Source: Bacillus sp. FJAT-45037
GTDB lineage: Bacteria; Bacillota; Bacilli; Bacillales; Bacillaceae_D
Reading direction: 5' to 3'
Length of the DNA: 64,000 nucleotides
Assembly: GCF_002797325.1 (NCBI RefSeq)
Contig: NZ_KZ454938.1
Location: 2,802,267-2,866,266, forward strand
A model generated the notes under the pieces. The model ran no database searches. It was not told where the DNA came from and worked only from the letters and a program-made list of their open reading frames with translations. A program made the translations under genes and the position numbers. Position 1 is the first letter of the stretch. Each line of letters starts with the position of its first letter. Below are positions 12,507 to 24,069 of the stretch, piece after piece.

Positions 12507-12997
12507 AGCTCCTCGCCTACCTCTTTAAGATACTCTTGTACAAGCTTTTCTTGTTCTTTTGCATCAAGTTCTTTTTCAATGACTTTTGTAGCAATCAGAA
12601 CAGACAGACTCGCAACTTGCTCACGAAGGGCTGTTACAGCTAGCTCCTTCTCGCGTTGGATTTCAGCAACAGCTGAATCTTTAATACGCTCTGCATCGTT
12701 ACGTGCTGCTTTTACAATATCTTGACCTTGTTGTTCACTAAGTTTTTTCGCATTTTGAATAATTTCATTTGCTTCTACACGTGCCTGCTCTAATGCCGCG
12801 CGTTGCTCCACAATAAATGCTTCAGAGTCTTTACGGTTTTTCTCAGCAGAGTTAATCTGATCATTAATCATTTGCTCACGCTTTTCCATGATTCCTAATA
12901 AAGGCTTAAGTGCAAACCTGCTTAGTAAGAAGAGTAGCGTAGAAAAAGCAACTAATTGGTAAAGAGCTGAGCCCCAGTTAATATTCTCGAAAATCAC
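12503..12997 (-). CDS. atpF: ATP synthase F0 subunit b
   Basis: Membrane-anchored peripheral stalk. 164 residues starting with GTG at 12997 behind AGGAGTGA. One N-terminal membrane helix (about 8-28) is followed by a long charged coiled coil to the end. The stop overlaps the atpH start by 4 nt. Confidence 0.95.
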   Translation of the reverse strand: MIFENINWGSALYQLVAFSTLLFLLSRFALKPLLGIMEKREQMINDQINSAEKNRKDSEAFIVEQRAALEQARVEANEIIQNAKKLSEQQGQDIVKAARNDAERIKDSAVAEIQREKELAVTALREQVASLSVLIATKVIEKELDAKEQEKLVQEYLKEVGEEL

Positions 12998-13173
12998 GTG
13001 GATTCACTCCTTTCTTGGACGTGAAAAGATAGATACAAAACGTATGTTGACACCCATCAATTTCTCTTAGGATGCATTATTCTGATTAGTTGCACATAAG
13101 GAATGGCGCAGGTTCAAGCAGAACACTGTCGCCATTTTTATGCACAATGAAAAAGCTGTTCGTGCGTTTAGAA

Positions 13174-13419
<246 letters not shown>

Positions 13420-13487
13420 TTATATTTTATTGCTCTTTCCAAGCGGAGTAAATTATACACTGCTTGTCCAAAGCGTTGTTCCAAAGA

Positions 13488-14603
<1,116 letters not shown>

Positions 14604-14611
<8 letters not shown>

Positions 14612-14828
14612 CGTCTCCTAAGAACGGTTCAATCGTTTTCATAACGCCATAAAACCCTACACCCAAACCACTAAGTACCGAAATGACAAGAAAAAACGGT
14701 TTCGCACCGAATTGATCTCCTAGCCATAATCCAGCAAAAACACCCATAAATACTCCACCTACGATATAAGATGAGATGATCGATACAAGTGCCATAGCGC
14801 GTAATGGGTTGCGTTTGTTTGTCGACAT
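14604..14828 (-). CDS. atpZ: ATP synthase accessory protein AtpZ
   Basis: Small two-helix membrane protein at the head of the operon. 74 residues from ATG 14828 (AGAGGGGAG about 9 nt upstream); the frame could be extended 16 codons but without an SD. Helices at about 14-34 and 42-62, with a conserved GxFxGxWLGDQFG loop. AtpZ/AtpI are reported to form a Mg2+ transporter/channel in B. pseudofirmus. The C-terminal codons overlap atpI. Confidence 0.88.
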
Positions 14829-14911
14829 GAACTCCGCTCCCCTCTTGCTTTTCCAGAGCTTTTCGAACCTTTTCACTTATTTATGTAAACCTTATCATCG
14901 TATCCTTTGTA

Positions 14912-14940
14912 ATCGTACAATAGCAAAAACCTTGTGTCAA
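14912..14940 (-). promoter_or_regulatory. atp operon promoter
   Basis: On the minus strand a perfect -35 TTGACA (14935-14940) is followed after exactly 17 bp by TACGAT (14912-14917). It lies about 85 bp upstream of the atpZ start and is the only good promoter between the subtilase gene and atpZ. Confidence 0.8.
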
Positions 14941-15076
14941 CGTGTTTTCAATCTAAAAAAAAAGAGATTTGTTGATATATTCCTTTGTTCACACTTCTGT
15001 CATATTCCGCAGAATATTACGTTTTTATACATGGTTCTTCTTTTCTTTTACATCTTTGTCGTTTTAAGTAGTCTTC

Positions 15077-15106
15077 AAAAAATGAGAGAGTGTGTGGCAC
15101 TCTCCC
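15077..15106 (-). terminator. Terminator of the subtilase gene
   Basis: The minus strand has GAGAGTG / CACTCTC stem with a small loop and a run of six T, immediately after the stop at 15107. Confidence 0.85.
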
Positions 15107-17380
15107 CTACTCTGTTCCTTGGCTTTTTGGTGGTAGTTCCTCACCGATCGTAATCCAGGACTCGATTGTGTCTTCTTGTCCGTCATTGATCGCATAAATG
15201 AGTGCTTTGTAAACCCCATCTTCAAGGTCCACTGTCTCAAGCGTTCCTTCGATCATGCCTCGACCGATGTCTTTTTTGTTGTCTAAAAAGGAAACAAACT
15301 CAAACGTGTCAGGATCATATAGCACAATTCCAAACTCTTCCGCTCCACCAGGCAAGTATAATTCGTATCGATACGTGTCCTCTTTGTCACCTTGACCGAA
15401 GTTAAAAGCCATTAGACGAGGATAGTTTGGTTCATCAATAAAGAAAACATATGGAACAGAAATCGTCTCTCTTCCACCTTCTACTAAAATTTCACCGTGA
15501 TGAATTCCCTCAGCTAAGACGGAGGGAAGCATATCAAGCGTCACATTGACTACACGCTTTTCGCCTGGTTTCAGCGTGGTTGAAAATGGCACTTCCCATT
15601 GCAATCCATCAGGTGCTTCAAATGGTGGAATGACATGAAACGTTCGAGAGGTCCTGTCATGATTTTCAATCGTAAAGGTTACCTCCCGCTTTTGGCGTGG
15701 ATCTTCGCGCGTCCATTTTCCAAACGTCACCGCTCCTGGATACACAAGCGTTTTTAACTGGACAGCTTTATCTACTTGCAATCGACCTGCCCCTTGTTCA
15801 TGCGGTAAGTAAGGGTCTCCCTCGGCATTTATCAATTTTTTTGCTGAATTCATCAACGCTGCTTTAATTTGTTCTGGTGTCCAGTCTGGGTGAGCTTGCT
15901 TCAATAAAGCGGCCGCTCCTGCTACATGAGGCGCCGACATGCTCGTGCCATTTAGTCCTAAATACCCTTTAGGAACCGTACTATTAATCGACACGCCTGG
16001 TGCAACCAAGTCAGGCTTTACTTCCCACGTTTGTGTGACTGGTCCACGTGAGCTAAACGGTGCAATAAAGTCTTCTTCCTGCCTGTAGATCGTTCGCAAA
16101 TTTACCTTTTGATTTGATGTATCAAGTTGATCTAGCAACCAGTCGCCATCGTCTTTGGTCACACTGACAACAGGAAGCTTCACTCCCCCCTCGACAACCC
16201 CAACAAATGCTCCAGGCAAATTATTATAAATGATTAACGCCCTCGCTCCTGCTTTTTTGGCGTTATGCGCTTTTTCTGTGAAAGGAATCATGCCTCGCTT
16301 CACGAGTAAAATGCTCCCTTCCACATCTAGCTCTTCTAATTCCTCAACCGTACCAAGTCCTCCGTCGACAAGCGGAAAATCACGCTTTAAGTTCCACGGC
16401 ATCGTACCACCGAGCGGAAACAATGTCAGTTCGGTGTCACCACCAAATATTGTTGCATACGGCGTTTTAATTGGAGGAGCCGACGCCCCAACGGATATGG
16501 CTTTCGTTGATGTACCTGGCGAGCCAACCGTCCACATATTTGGTCCACTGTTCCCGTTGGAAGTCACCGCGACCACCCCTTCTTCGACAACACGATCGAG
16601 CGCAATGCTCGTTGGCCAGTCTGGTCCATTCACCGTGTTGCCAAGGGAAAGGTTTAAGACATCAACCCCGTCTTCCACCGCTTTTTCAATCGCTTCAATG
16701 ACTTGTTCGGTTGTTCCTTGACCGCCAGGACCTAACGCTCGATATGCATAGATCTCTGCATCAGGAGCGACACCTTTTACTTGACCATTTGCTGCAATGA
16801 TCCCCGCAACATGCGTCCCGTGTAATGTCGGAATCCCCTGGTTCGACTGAGTTTCCATCGGGTCATCGTCATAGTCAACAACATCATATCCACCTTTATA
16901 GTTTGCTTGTAGATCGGGATGTTTGTAGTCGATCCCTGTATCGATCACGGCCACTTTTATCCCTTTGCCCGTGAGCCTCTCTCCGTTTCGACTAAACATT
17001 CCACGAACCTCGTCTCCTCCGATAAACGGGACACTGCCATCTAAGTTGGCCTCGTACCGGACGACTTGATCAATTCGTTCAATCGATTGAATTTGCCTTA
17101 ACAGATCGAGATCTTCTTTGTTTACTTCTATTGAGAATCCGTTGTATACGCGATGAAACGTTTTACGGACTTTGCCAGACGGAATGAGTGCCATTACATC
17201 TCTAATAGCTTCTTCCGGATCTTCGTTAGTCGCCACCATAACGACGACTCTCTCCGTTTCGCTTTGGAACTGAAAGTGTTCAGGTGGCGACGGTCGTTCC
17301 GGAAACATGGCTGCATGTACTGGTTGCATCATCAAAACCGTGATGATCAGTGTGCAGCATAACCAACTAAATAAGCGCAA
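15107..17380 (-). CDS. Secreted subtilisin-family serine protease with PA insert (Vpr-like)
   Basis: Extracellular S8 protease. The start is a TTG at 17380: GGGAGGAG lies 6 nt upstream, and it gives a clean signal peptide (about 1-23, ending VHA). From there 757 residues. An inhibitor I9-like propeptide (about 44-110) precedes the catalytic domain with D147 (VIDTGID), H187 (HGTHVAG), oxyanion N277 and S480 (GTSMSAPHVAG). A protease-associated domain is inserted at about 320-430, and a C-terminal beta-rich region (about 540-757) follows. This layout is that of B. subtilis Vpr and relatives. It lies between the atp operon and mnaA, with its own terminator. Substrate is unknown; feeding on protein is the likely role. 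Confidence 0.93.
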   Translation of the reverse strand: MRLFSWLCCTLIITVLMMQPVHAAMFPERPSPPEHFQFQSETERVVVMVATNEDPEEAIRDVMALIPSGKVRKTFHRVYNGFSIEVNKEDLDLLRQIQSIERIDQVVRYEANLDGSVPFIGGDEVRGMFSRNGERLTGKGIKVAVIDTGIDYKHPDLQANYKGGYDVVDYDDDPMETQSNQGIPTLHGTHVAGIIAANGQVKGVAPDAEIYAYRALGPGGQGTTEQVIEAIEKAVEDGVDVLNLSLGNTVNGPDWPTSIALDRVVEEGVVAVTSNGNSGPNMWTVGSPGTSTKAISVGASAPPIKTPYATIFGGDTELTLFPLGGTMPWNLKRDFPLVDGGLGTVEELEELDVEGSILLVKRGMIPFTEKAHNAKKAGARALIIYNNLPGAFVGVVEGGVKLPVVSVTKDDGDWLLDQLDTSNQKVNLRTIYRQEEDFIAPFSSRGPVTQTWEVKPDLVAPGVSINSTVPKGYLGLNGTSMSAPHVAGAAALLKQAHPDWTPEQIKAALMNSAKKLINAEGDPYLPHEQGAGRLQVDKAVQLKTLVYPGAVTFGKWTREDPRQKREVTFTIENHDRTSRTFHVIPPFEAPDGLQWEVPFSTTLKPGEKRVVNVTLDMLPSVLAEGIHHGEILVEGGRETISVPYVFFIDEPNYPRLMAFNFGQGDKEDTYRYELYLPGGAEEFGIVLYDPDTFEFVSFLDNKKDIGRGMIEGTLETVDLEDGVYKALIYAINDGQEDTIESWITIGEELPPKSQGTE

Positions 17381-17453
17381 ACCAATCTCCTCCCAACTTT
17401 CTTGCGTATAGGTAGTATGAGTGGTTTGGAGGCAAATCATGTATGCGCCAACG

Positions 17454-17489
17454 AAAAAAAGACCCGCCTACATGATGTAGACAAGTCTT
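17454..17489 (-). terminator. Terminator of mnaA
   Basis: The minus strand has a long stem (AGACTTGTCTACAT / ATGTAGGCGGGTCT) followed by seven T. Confidence 0.9.
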
Positions 17490-17493
17490 AAAC

Positions 17494-18648
17494 TTACTTT
17501 GATAACGGTTTAAATGGAGCTGGTCGCTCGGTTGTTTCTTTAAAATGGTAAAGAAGAGCTTGAACGATGCGAGCAGACGCTTGGCCATCACCATATGGAT
17601 TAGACGCTTTCGCCATTCGTGCATATTCACTTCTATCCGTTAGTAACTGTTTCGTTAACTGATAGACGTCCTCTTCTCGGGTTCCTGCAAGTTTTAATGT
17701 GCCAGCTTCAATGCCCTCAGGCCTCTCCGTTGTATCACGTAAAACAAGGACTGGTGTTCCAAGAGATGGTGCCTCTTCTTGCACACCACCTGAATCAGTC
17801 AAGATGATTTCAGCACGGTTAGCGAAGTTATGAAAATCAAGCACACCAAGTGGTTCAATTAAATGAATACGATCATGGTTTCCTAAGATTTCATTTGCAA
17901 TCTCACGAACCGCCGGATTCAAATGAACAGGATAGACGACATGGGCATCCGGATGTTCCACGACAATGCGATGAACTGCACGGAAGATATTACGCATAGG
18001 CTCACCTAGGTTTTCACGACGGTGCGCCGTTAACAAGATTAGTTTTTCAGAACCGATCTTCTCTAACACATCATGCTGATAACTTTCATCAACGGTTATT
18101 TTTAATGCGTCGATTGCCGTGTTACCTGTGATAAAGATTGATTGATCTGCTTTGTTCTCATCGATTAAATGACGATGTGCTTGTTCAGTCGGAGCAAAGT
18201 GTAAGTCAGTTAACACCCCTGTTAACATGCGATTTGCTTCTTCTGGGAAAGGTGAATATTTATTGAATGTGCGAAGCCCGGCCTCAACATGGCCAATGGC
18301 TACTTGATTATAAAAAGCAGCTAAACTTGCCACAAATGTAGTCGTCGTGTCGCCATGAACTAACACGATATCTGGCATCACTTCTTTAATGACGCCATCT
18401 AATCCATGCAGGGCATTGGTCGTTACTTCAGCGAGCGTTTGACGTTCTTTCATAATGTTCAAATCATAATCTGGCCTTACGCCAAACAACTGCAACACTT
18501 GATCGAGCATTTCGCGATGTTGACCTGTAACAGCGACATACGAATCAATCTCGTCTTGATGTTTATTGAGCTCAAGCACCAAAGGAGACATTTTAATCGC
18601 TTCTGGTCTTGTCCCAAAAACCGTTAACACCTTCAATTTAGAACTCAT
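17494..18648 (-). CDS. mnaA: UDP-N-acetylglucosamine 2-epimerase (non-hydrolysing)
   Basis: Interconverts UDP-GlcNAc and UDP-ManNAc, supplying ManNAc for teichoic acid linkage units and surface polymers. 384 residues, two Rossmann-like domains. The conserved start (FGTRPEAIKM), HGDTTT, LLTAHRRENLG and the DSGGVQEEAPSLG loop with PVLVLRDTTERPEG are all present. Gene order mnaA-upp-glyA matches B. subtilis. Confidence 0.95.
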   Translation of the reverse strand: MSSKLKVLTVFGTRPEAIKMSPLVLELNKHQDEIDSYVAVTGQHREMLDQVLQLFGVRPDYDLNIMKERQTLAEVTTNALHGLDGVIKEVMPDIVLVHGDTTTTFVASLAAFYNQVAIGHVEAGLRTFNKYSPFPEEANRMLTGVLTDLHFAPTEQAHRHLIDENKADQSIFITGNTAIDALKITVDESYQHDVLEKIGSEKLILLTAHRRENLGEPMRNIFRAVHRIVVEHPDAHVVYPVHLNPAVREIANEILGNHDRIHLIEPLGVLDFHNFANRAEIILTDSGGVQEEAPSLGTPVLVLRDTTERPEGIEAGTLKLAGTREEDVYQLTKQLLTDRSEYARMAKASNPYGDGQASARIVQALLYHFKETTERPAPFKPLSK

Positions 18649-18672
18649 CGGCTTAGCCTCTTTTCTACTTTC

Positions 18673-19302
18673 TTATTTCGTTCCAAATAAACGGTCACCA
18701 GCGTCACCTAGTCCAGGAACGATGTACCCTTTTTCATTTAGTTTTTCATCAAGGGCTGCGAGGTAAATATCAACATCAGGATGTTCTCCCTTAACTACTT
18801 CAACGCCTTCTGGTGCTGCAACTAGACACATTAACTTTATCGTTTTAGCGCCACGTTTTTTCAAGCTATTAATCGCTTCAACAGCTGAACCACCTGTTGC
18901 TAGCATTGGATCGATAACGATAAACTCACGCTCGTTTACATCCGTCGGAAGCTTTACGTAGTACTCTACCGGTTTTAATGTTTCAGGGTCACGATATAGA
19001 CCAACATGTCCTACCTTAGCAGCTGGGATCATTTGAAGAATACCGTCTACCATACCGAGTCCAGCGCGTAAGATCGGCACAAGTCCAAGTTTCTTCCCGG
19101 CAATTGTTTTCGAATTAGCCGGACCAACTGGCGTTTCGATTTGAACATCTTTAAGTGGAAGGTCTCGCGTAATTTCAAAGGCCATTAATGCAGCAACCTC
19201 ATCCACCAACTCACGGAATTCCTTTGTTCCCGTATTCTTATCACGGATATACGTTAATTTGTGTTGAATTAATGGATGATCAAATACAAATACCTTACTC
19301 AT
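18673..19302 (-). CDS. upp: Uracil phosphoribosyltransferase
   Basis: Salvages uracil to UMP with PRPP. 209 residues from ATG 19302 (conserved start [17 protein letters not shown] and GAGG upstream). The PRPP-binding loop [10 protein letters not shown] and the C-terminal [17 protein letters not shown] signature are present. The longer frame of 17 extra codons has no SD. Confidence 0.97.
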   Translation of the reverse strand: MSKVFVFDHPLIQHKLTYIRDKNTGTKEFRELVDEVAALMAFEITRDLPLKDVQIETPVGPANSKTIAGKKLGLVPILRAGLGMVDGILQMIPAAKVGHVGLYRDPETLKPVEYYVKLPTDVNEREFIVIDPMLATGGSAVEAINSLKKRGAKTIKLMCLVAAPEGVEVVKGEHPDVDIYLAALDEKLNEKGYIVPGLGDAGDRLFGTK

Positions 19303-19580
19303 TAGCCTCGACTCCCTTTTTATTGATCGAAAGAGATTTGTACTATGCAACAAAATCCCCTTTGTCGATTGTTGTCCTTCTTTTTACTCCTTGAAAATTC
19401 TACCCAAAAACGGCAATCCATTCAACCCTGTTTATGAGATTTTACTTATTTCTCTTAGTTTTCTTCTTAAAAATGCACCTCATTATAGGGTGATGCTTGC
19501 GCTACGTATCTATTCGAGCGATATTTTTTTGGGGCCTGATGAACCCTTTTGTTTTTCGGCGATCTTCAGTGACTCCTCGG

Positions 19581-19612
19581 AAAAACCCACTCTAATCATA
19601 GCAGAGTGGGTT
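19581..19612 (-). terminator. Terminator of glyA
   Basis: The minus strand has an AACCCACTCT / AGAGTGGGTT stem with a 9-nt loop and a T run. Confidence 0.88.
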
Positions 19613-19628
19613 GATCTTAAGATAAAAA

Positions 19629-20870
19629 TTATAGGTTTGGATACATTGGGAATTTAGCCGTTAGCGTCGCGATGCGCTCACGTACTTCTTCATGCTTCGC
19701 TTCGTCTTCAACATTTTTCAGTGTTAAAGCGATCAATGCACCAATTTCATCCATCGCTCCTGCATCAAGTCCGCGAGATGTAACAGCCGCTGTACCGATG
19801 CGAATTCCACTTGTTACAAACGGGCTTTCTGGGTCAAATGGAATCGTGTTTTTGTTCGTTGTAATTCCGACTTCGTCTAAAGCTTTCTCAGCCACTTTTC
19901 CTGTTAAGTTTAATGAGCGTAAATCAAGTAATAACAGGTGGTTGTCTGTTCCACCAGATACTAGGTTGATCCCTTCACTAACAAGCTTCTCACCAAGACG
20001 CTTCGCATTCGCAATAACCGCTTCACCGTATTGTTTGAACTCAGGTGTAAGAGCTTCACCAAATGCTACAGCTTTTGCTGCGATAACATGCATAAGAGGG
20101 CCGCCTTGGATACCAGGGAAGATCGACTTATCAATTTTCTTTCCGAATTCTTCTTTACAAAGAATCATACCGCCGCGAGGTCCACGTAATGTTTTGTGAG
20201 TGGTTGTTGTCACAAAATGAGCATGAGGAACTGGGTTTGGATGAAGACCTGTAGCAACTAAACCTGCAATATGAGCCATGTCAACCATTAAGTATGCGCC
20301 TACTTCATCGGCAATTTCACGGAATTTAGCAAAGTCAAGCTCACGTGGATACGCACTTGCACCAGCTACGATCATTTTAGGCTTATGTTCTTTCGCTAAT
20401 TCACGAATGACATCATAATCAACACGTTGATTGTCTTCATCTACACCGTATTCAATGAAGTTGTATTGAACACCACTAAAGTTTACTGGACTTCCGTGTG
20501 TTAAATGACCGCCATGTGAAAGATTCATCCCAAGTACTGTATCTCCTTGCTCAAGTACAGTGAAATAAACAGCCATATTTGCTTGTGCACCAGAGTGAGG
20601 TTGCACGTTAACATGTTCTGCGCCAAAAATTTCTTTTGCACGATCACGAGCGATATCTTCGACGATGTCTACATACTCACACCCACCGTAATAACGACGA
20701 CCTGGGTAGCCTTCTGCATACTTGTTTGTTAAGACCGATCCTTGTGCTTCCATGACCGCCTCACTTACAAAGTTTTCAGAGGCAATTAATTCGATCTTGG
20801 CGCGTTGACGACCTAATTCTAATTCGATTGCGTCAAATACTTTTTGGTCTTGCTTCTTTAAATTCTCCAT
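19629..20870 (-). CDS. glyA: Serine hydroxymethyltransferase
   Basis: PLP enzyme converting serine and tetrahydrofolate to glycine and methylene-THF. 413 residues from ATG 20870, which has AAAGGGG 8-9 nt upstream; the ATG two codons earlier is too close to the SD. The PLP lysine lies in [14 protein letters not shown], and the substrate segment [10 protein letters not shown] is present. It sits between ywlG and upp as in B. subtilis. Confidence 0.97.
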   Translation of the reverse strand: MENLKKQDQKVFDAIELELGRQRAKIELIASENFVSEAVMEAQGSVLTNKYAEGYPGRRYYGGCEYVDIVEDIARDRAKEIFGAEHVNVQPHSGAQANMAVYFTVLEQGDTVLGMNLSHGGHLTHGSPVNFSGVQYNFIEYGVDEDNQRVDYDVIRELAKEHKPKMIVAGASAYPRELDFAKFREIADEVGAYLMVDMAHIAGLVATGLHPNPVPHAHFVTTTTHKTLRGPRGGMILCKEEFGKKIDKSIFPGIQGGPLMHVIAAKAVAFGEALTPEFKQYGEAVIANAKRLGEKLVSEGINLVSGGTDNHLLLLDLRSLNLTGKVAEKALDEVGITTNKNTIPFDPESPFVTSGIRIGTAAVTSRGLDAGAMDEIGALIALTLKNVEDEAKHEEVRERIATLTAKFPMYPNL

Positions 20871-20987
20871 CCTCATACCCCTTTCGATCAATAACCATTC
20901 GGTTTTTAGTGGACATCCGTTCAATTCAATTTTATTTTAACACATAAATTCGATAAATTCCGTACCTTTTACCGAAAATAGTTCCGA

Positions 20988-21554
20988 TTATTCATGTTCT
21001 TCTGTTCGATCATAACTGGCTCGTATGCCACCAATGAGTTTTGGTCTGGTTTTGGCCAATGTGACATGGGCAGATCCTATAGTTTTGACTTGGCTGCGGA
21101 TAGGGACAGCGACTTCTTTTAGATGCATACCGATAAACGTATCACCAATATCGATCCCTGCGTCTGCTCGAATCGCCTCGACTAAGACTGGCTTTTCCAT
21201 TTTCGAGAATGCATGGGTCGCCATTGCTCCACCTGCTTGTCGAACAGGTATCACCGAAACAGGCTCGATCCCACGACTTCTTGCTGTCGCCGATTCTACG
21301 ACCAAGGCACGATTTAAATGCTCACAACATTGGAACGCGAGCTCAACGTCTGTTTCTTGTTTAAACTGAATAAGCGCACGATACATGGCCGTTGCAATCT
21401 CACGCGATCCGTTTGAACCAATATGCTCTCCTGCTACTTCACTCGTGCTCGCCCCGATAATAAGGATGTGCTCTTTGGATAATGGCATCGCCTTGTTCAG
21501 ATCTTGTAACACCGTATAAAGTTGATCCTCGATCTCACGTACGTTAACGGCCAT
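20988..21554 (-). CDS. ywlG: YwlG family protein (DUF436)
   Basis: Conserved cytoplasmic protein of 188 residues, usual length for the YwlG family. Recognised from its start (ILIIGASTSEVAGEHIG), the central QCCEHLNRALVVE with two adjacent Cys, and the segment ADAGIDIGDTFIGMHLK. Molecular function is not established. It lies between rpiB and glyA as in other Bacilli. Confidence 0.88.
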   Translation of the reverse strand: MAVNVREIEDQLYTVLQDLNKAMPLSKEHILIIGASTSEVAGEHIGSNGSREIATAMYRALIQFKQETDVELAFQCCEHLNRALVVESATARSRGIEPVSVIPVRQAGGAMATHAFSKMEKPVLVEAIRADAGIDIGDTFIGMHLKEVAVPIRSQVKTIGSAHVTLAKTRPKLIGGIRASYDRTEEHE

Positions 21555-21599
21555 GATGACGCCACTCCTTTTTACACTTCATATTTTACGCTTCATATT

Positions 21600-22037
21600 C
21601 TACGCTTCATAGTCAGTAATTTTACTTACTCTGCGCTCGTGACGACCACCTTCGTACTCTGCTTCTAACCAAATTTTTGCAATCTCTCTTGCTAGACCTG
21701 CTCCGATGACACGCTCTCCCATCGCTAGGACGTTGCTGTTATTATGTTCACGCGTTGCTCTCGCGCTAAATGTATCATGGACCAATGCACAACGAATGCC
21801 TTTGACCTTGTTTGCAGCAATCGACATCCCGATGCCCGTTCCACATACTAAGATGCCACGATCGACTTCCCCATTCGCTACTTTCTCCGCAACAGGAATC
21901 GCGTAATCTGGGTAATCAACAGATGTATCACATTCACAACCTAAATCGATGATCTCAAGCCCCATCGCTTCCATCTCTTGTTTGATCTCTTCTTTAATGT
22001 TTACTCCACCGTGGTCTGACCCAATTGCTACTTTCAT
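21600..22037 (-). CDS. rpiB: Ribose-5-phosphate isomerase B
   Basis: Interconverts ribose 5-phosphate and ribulose 5-phosphate. 145 residues from ATG 22037 (AGGAGG about 9 nt upstream; the family starts MKVAIGSDHGG). The catalytic Cys in GILVCGTGIG and the HNNSNVLAMGERVIG segment are present. It corresponds to B. subtilis ywlF. Confidence 0.93.
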   Translation of the reverse strand: MKVAIGSDHGGVNIKEEIKQEMEAMGLEIIDLGCECDTSVDYPDYAIPVAEKVANGEVDRGILVCGTGIGMSIAANKVKGIRCALVHDTFSARATREHNNSNVLAMGERVIGAGLAREIAKIWLEAEYEGGRHERRVSKITDYEA

Positions 22038-22141
22038 GATCACTAGCCTCCTAATTGTGTAAAGAAAAGCTCAAGCACCTCTCTAAAAGAATGAGTAGGT
22101 GCTAAAGCTTTTTCATGGTGTACTCAATCGCAGTTTATCAC

Positions 22142-23443
22142 TTAAATTGTAAACCTTTCGATCGTTGCTTTCAATTGGTTTGCATGAGTTGATAAAATTT
22201 GCGCTGTTTTTGACATGTTTTGAATTGTTTGTGCTTGTTGTTCTGCCATGGCTGTCACTTCTGTTGAGCCAGCTGCAGTTTCTTCGGCGATGGCCGCGAC
22301 TTCTTGCGACTGTTGTGACGTATCTTGGATCGAGTTCATTTGTTGCTTCGTCATTTTCGAAATATCGCTAATCACCGTTGCAACATCATGAACCGACTTC
22401 TCCATTAAAGCAATCGTTTCGTTCGTCTCGCTGCCTCGTTCGGCTTGGCCTTTAGCAGCTCTTACTTGTTCATCAATCTGTTGAACGACGCGTTGTACCT
22501 CTTCTTGCATATTATGAATAAGCCCTGTAATTCCTTGAACGGCTTGTGCACTTTGATCAGCTAGTTTTCTTACTTCATTGGCCACAACGGCAAATCCTCT
22601 ACCATGTTCCCCCGCACGCGCCGCTTCAATTGACGCATTTAACGCAAGAAGGTTCGTTTGTGCGGCGATGTCACCGACTAGACTAATAATGTCGCCTACT
22701 TCACGTGCTTGGTCTTCAAGACGACCGACAGCTGTTCGTGATTGCTCGTTATCAGAAGCTAACTGATGAATGCCTTTGACTAATTCATTAATTGCTGATT
22801 GACTCTCTGTTAATGCTTGTACCATTTGCTTAGAGGATGCCGTTGATTCTACCGCCTGCTCTTCCACATGTACAGCGAGTTTTGAAACTTCCTCCATCGC
22901 TTCAGCTGTATGCTGCACAGCGGATGCCGAACTTTCTGCACCTTGTGAGATCTCATCCATCGTCTTACCAATATCGATGGCTTTGGCCGCAGCAAATTCT
23001 GATGAACGATTCATTTCATCGACTACACCGTTTGTCTGATGGAAATTTTCATCAATGTCTCGGACCATCTGACGTAGGCTCGCTAACATCTCGTTGTAGG
23101 CTAGTCCTAACGCGCGTATCTCATCATCAGACTTAGCGAGTTGGACGTCTTGTTGAATATCACCTGCAGCGGCACGTCTTGCTGCTTCTTCTAGTTCTCG
23201 CAGCGGTTTCGTAATGAACGGTGCGGCAATATAACCTAGAACCCCACTCCACAATGCCCCTTTCACTAATGTGAAGACGATTACTGTCTCTCGGTTTAAC
23301 CCGAGCGTTTGTTCAAAGAAATCCCCTAAAAGAAAAATAAAAATAGCACTAAATCCAAATGTTACAACCGCTAGTCCAGTAATGCCTAGTACGAGTTTTT
23401 TACGGATACTCGCACGATACTTTTTTCGCTCCCTCACTAACAA
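22142..23443 (-). CDS. Methyl-accepting chemotaxis protein without a large sensor domain
   Basis: 433 residues: two membrane helices (about 16-41 and 53-75) with only a dozen or so residues between them, so there is almost no extracytoplasmic domain. A HAMP domain (about 76-128) and a full MCP signalling domain follow, with the hairpin tip [20 protein letters not shown]. Glu/Gln-rich helices that could carry methylation sites flank the tip. The likely start is TTG at 23443 (GAGGTGG 3-6 nt upstream); a GTG two codons on is possible. Such short receptors sense membrane state, energy or cytoplasmic cues. It starts 10 nt after ywlE and is probably in its operon. Confidence 0.88.
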   Translation of the reverse strand: MLVRERKKYRASIRKKLVLGITGLAVVTFGFSAIFIFLLGDFFEQTLGLNRETVIVFTLVKGALWSGVLGYIAAPFITKPLRELEEAARRAAAGDIQQDVQLAKSDDEIRALGLAYNEMLASLRQMVRDIDENFHQTNGVVDEMNRSSEFAAAKAIDIGKTMDEISQGAESSASAVQHTAEAMEEVSKLAVHVEEQAVESTASSKQMVQALTESQSAINELVKGIHQLASDNEQSRTAVGRLEDQAREVGDIISLVGDIAAQTNLLALNASIEAARAGEHGRGFAVVANEVRKLADQSAQAVQGITGLIHNMQEEVQRVVQQIDEQVRAAKGQAERGSETNETIALMEKSVHDVATVISDISKMTKQQMNSIQDTSQQSQEVAAIAEETAAGSTEVTAMAEQQAQTIQNMSKTAQILSTHANQLKATIERFTI

Positions 23444-23453
23444 GCGCCACCTC

Positions 23454-23906
23454 TCATATAGTCTCTATCTTTCTTTCTAACACATCCAAGCAACGTTCGA
23501 TATCTTCTGATGTTCTAGCATAGTCATCAAATGAACCGCCGAATGGATCGGTAATATCTGAGGTGAATTCATCTTCGCCAACGTACTCTTTTAACGTATG
23601 TATTTTATCTTTTTGGTCATTAAATTGGTTGCAGACGAGTTTTTTATGACCCGTTGTCATGGTCAAAACCACATCGGCCCAGCCTAGTAAGTCTTTAGTC
23701 ACAGATTGCGCTTGATGCACATGTTCAATCCCTTTTCCCTTCAATACGCGGTTGGTCCCACTTGATGCAGGACTTCCTGGAAAGGCATGTAGCCCTGCTG
23801 ACTTGACTTCTATTTTATCTCCCATTCGATCGCGCAATAACGCCTCTGCTAATGGGCTTCTGCACGTATTTCCTGTACAGATAAATAAAAGGTTCTTCAC
23901 TTTCAT
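23454..23906 (-). CDS. ywlE: Protein-arginine phosphatase (low-molecular-weight PTP family)
   Basis: 150 residues. The P-loop CTGNTCRS begins at C10, and the general-acid Asp lies in the ITDPFGGS segment. In YwlE the Thr at loop position 5 (here T14) sets phosphoarginine specificity over phosphotyrosine, so the protein is called an arginine phosphatase rather than a tyrosine phosphatase. It counteracts McsB in stress regulation. Context between mntP and rpiB matches B. subtilis, with a chemoreceptor gene inserted downstream. Confidence 0.92.
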   Translation of the reverse strand: MKVKNLLFICTGNTCRSPLAEALLRDRMGDKIEVKSAGLHAFPGSPASSGTNRVLKGKGIEHVHQAQSVTKDLLGWADVVLTMTTGHKKLVCNQFNDQKDKIHTLKEYVGEDEFTSDITDPFGGSFDDYARTSEDIERCLDVLERKIETI

Positions 23907-24069
23907 ATCCGACTCCCCCTTCCTCTAAAAAAATTGCCGGAATTTGTGTTCACTTTCCTTTTTAGTGTTTCTATTCTTCTCCATCTTATCACAGCAAATT
24001 AAAAAACTGTATTACCGTCCGTGTTAATTATTTGAATCGTTTGTACTATGACATATTATTTATGAGCTT

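Noticed and set aside
20871-20987. PurR box before glyA
   Set aside because: AAAACCGAATGGT on the minus strand has the CCGAA core, but the rest of the box and the required second inverted box at 16-17 bp do not fit well.
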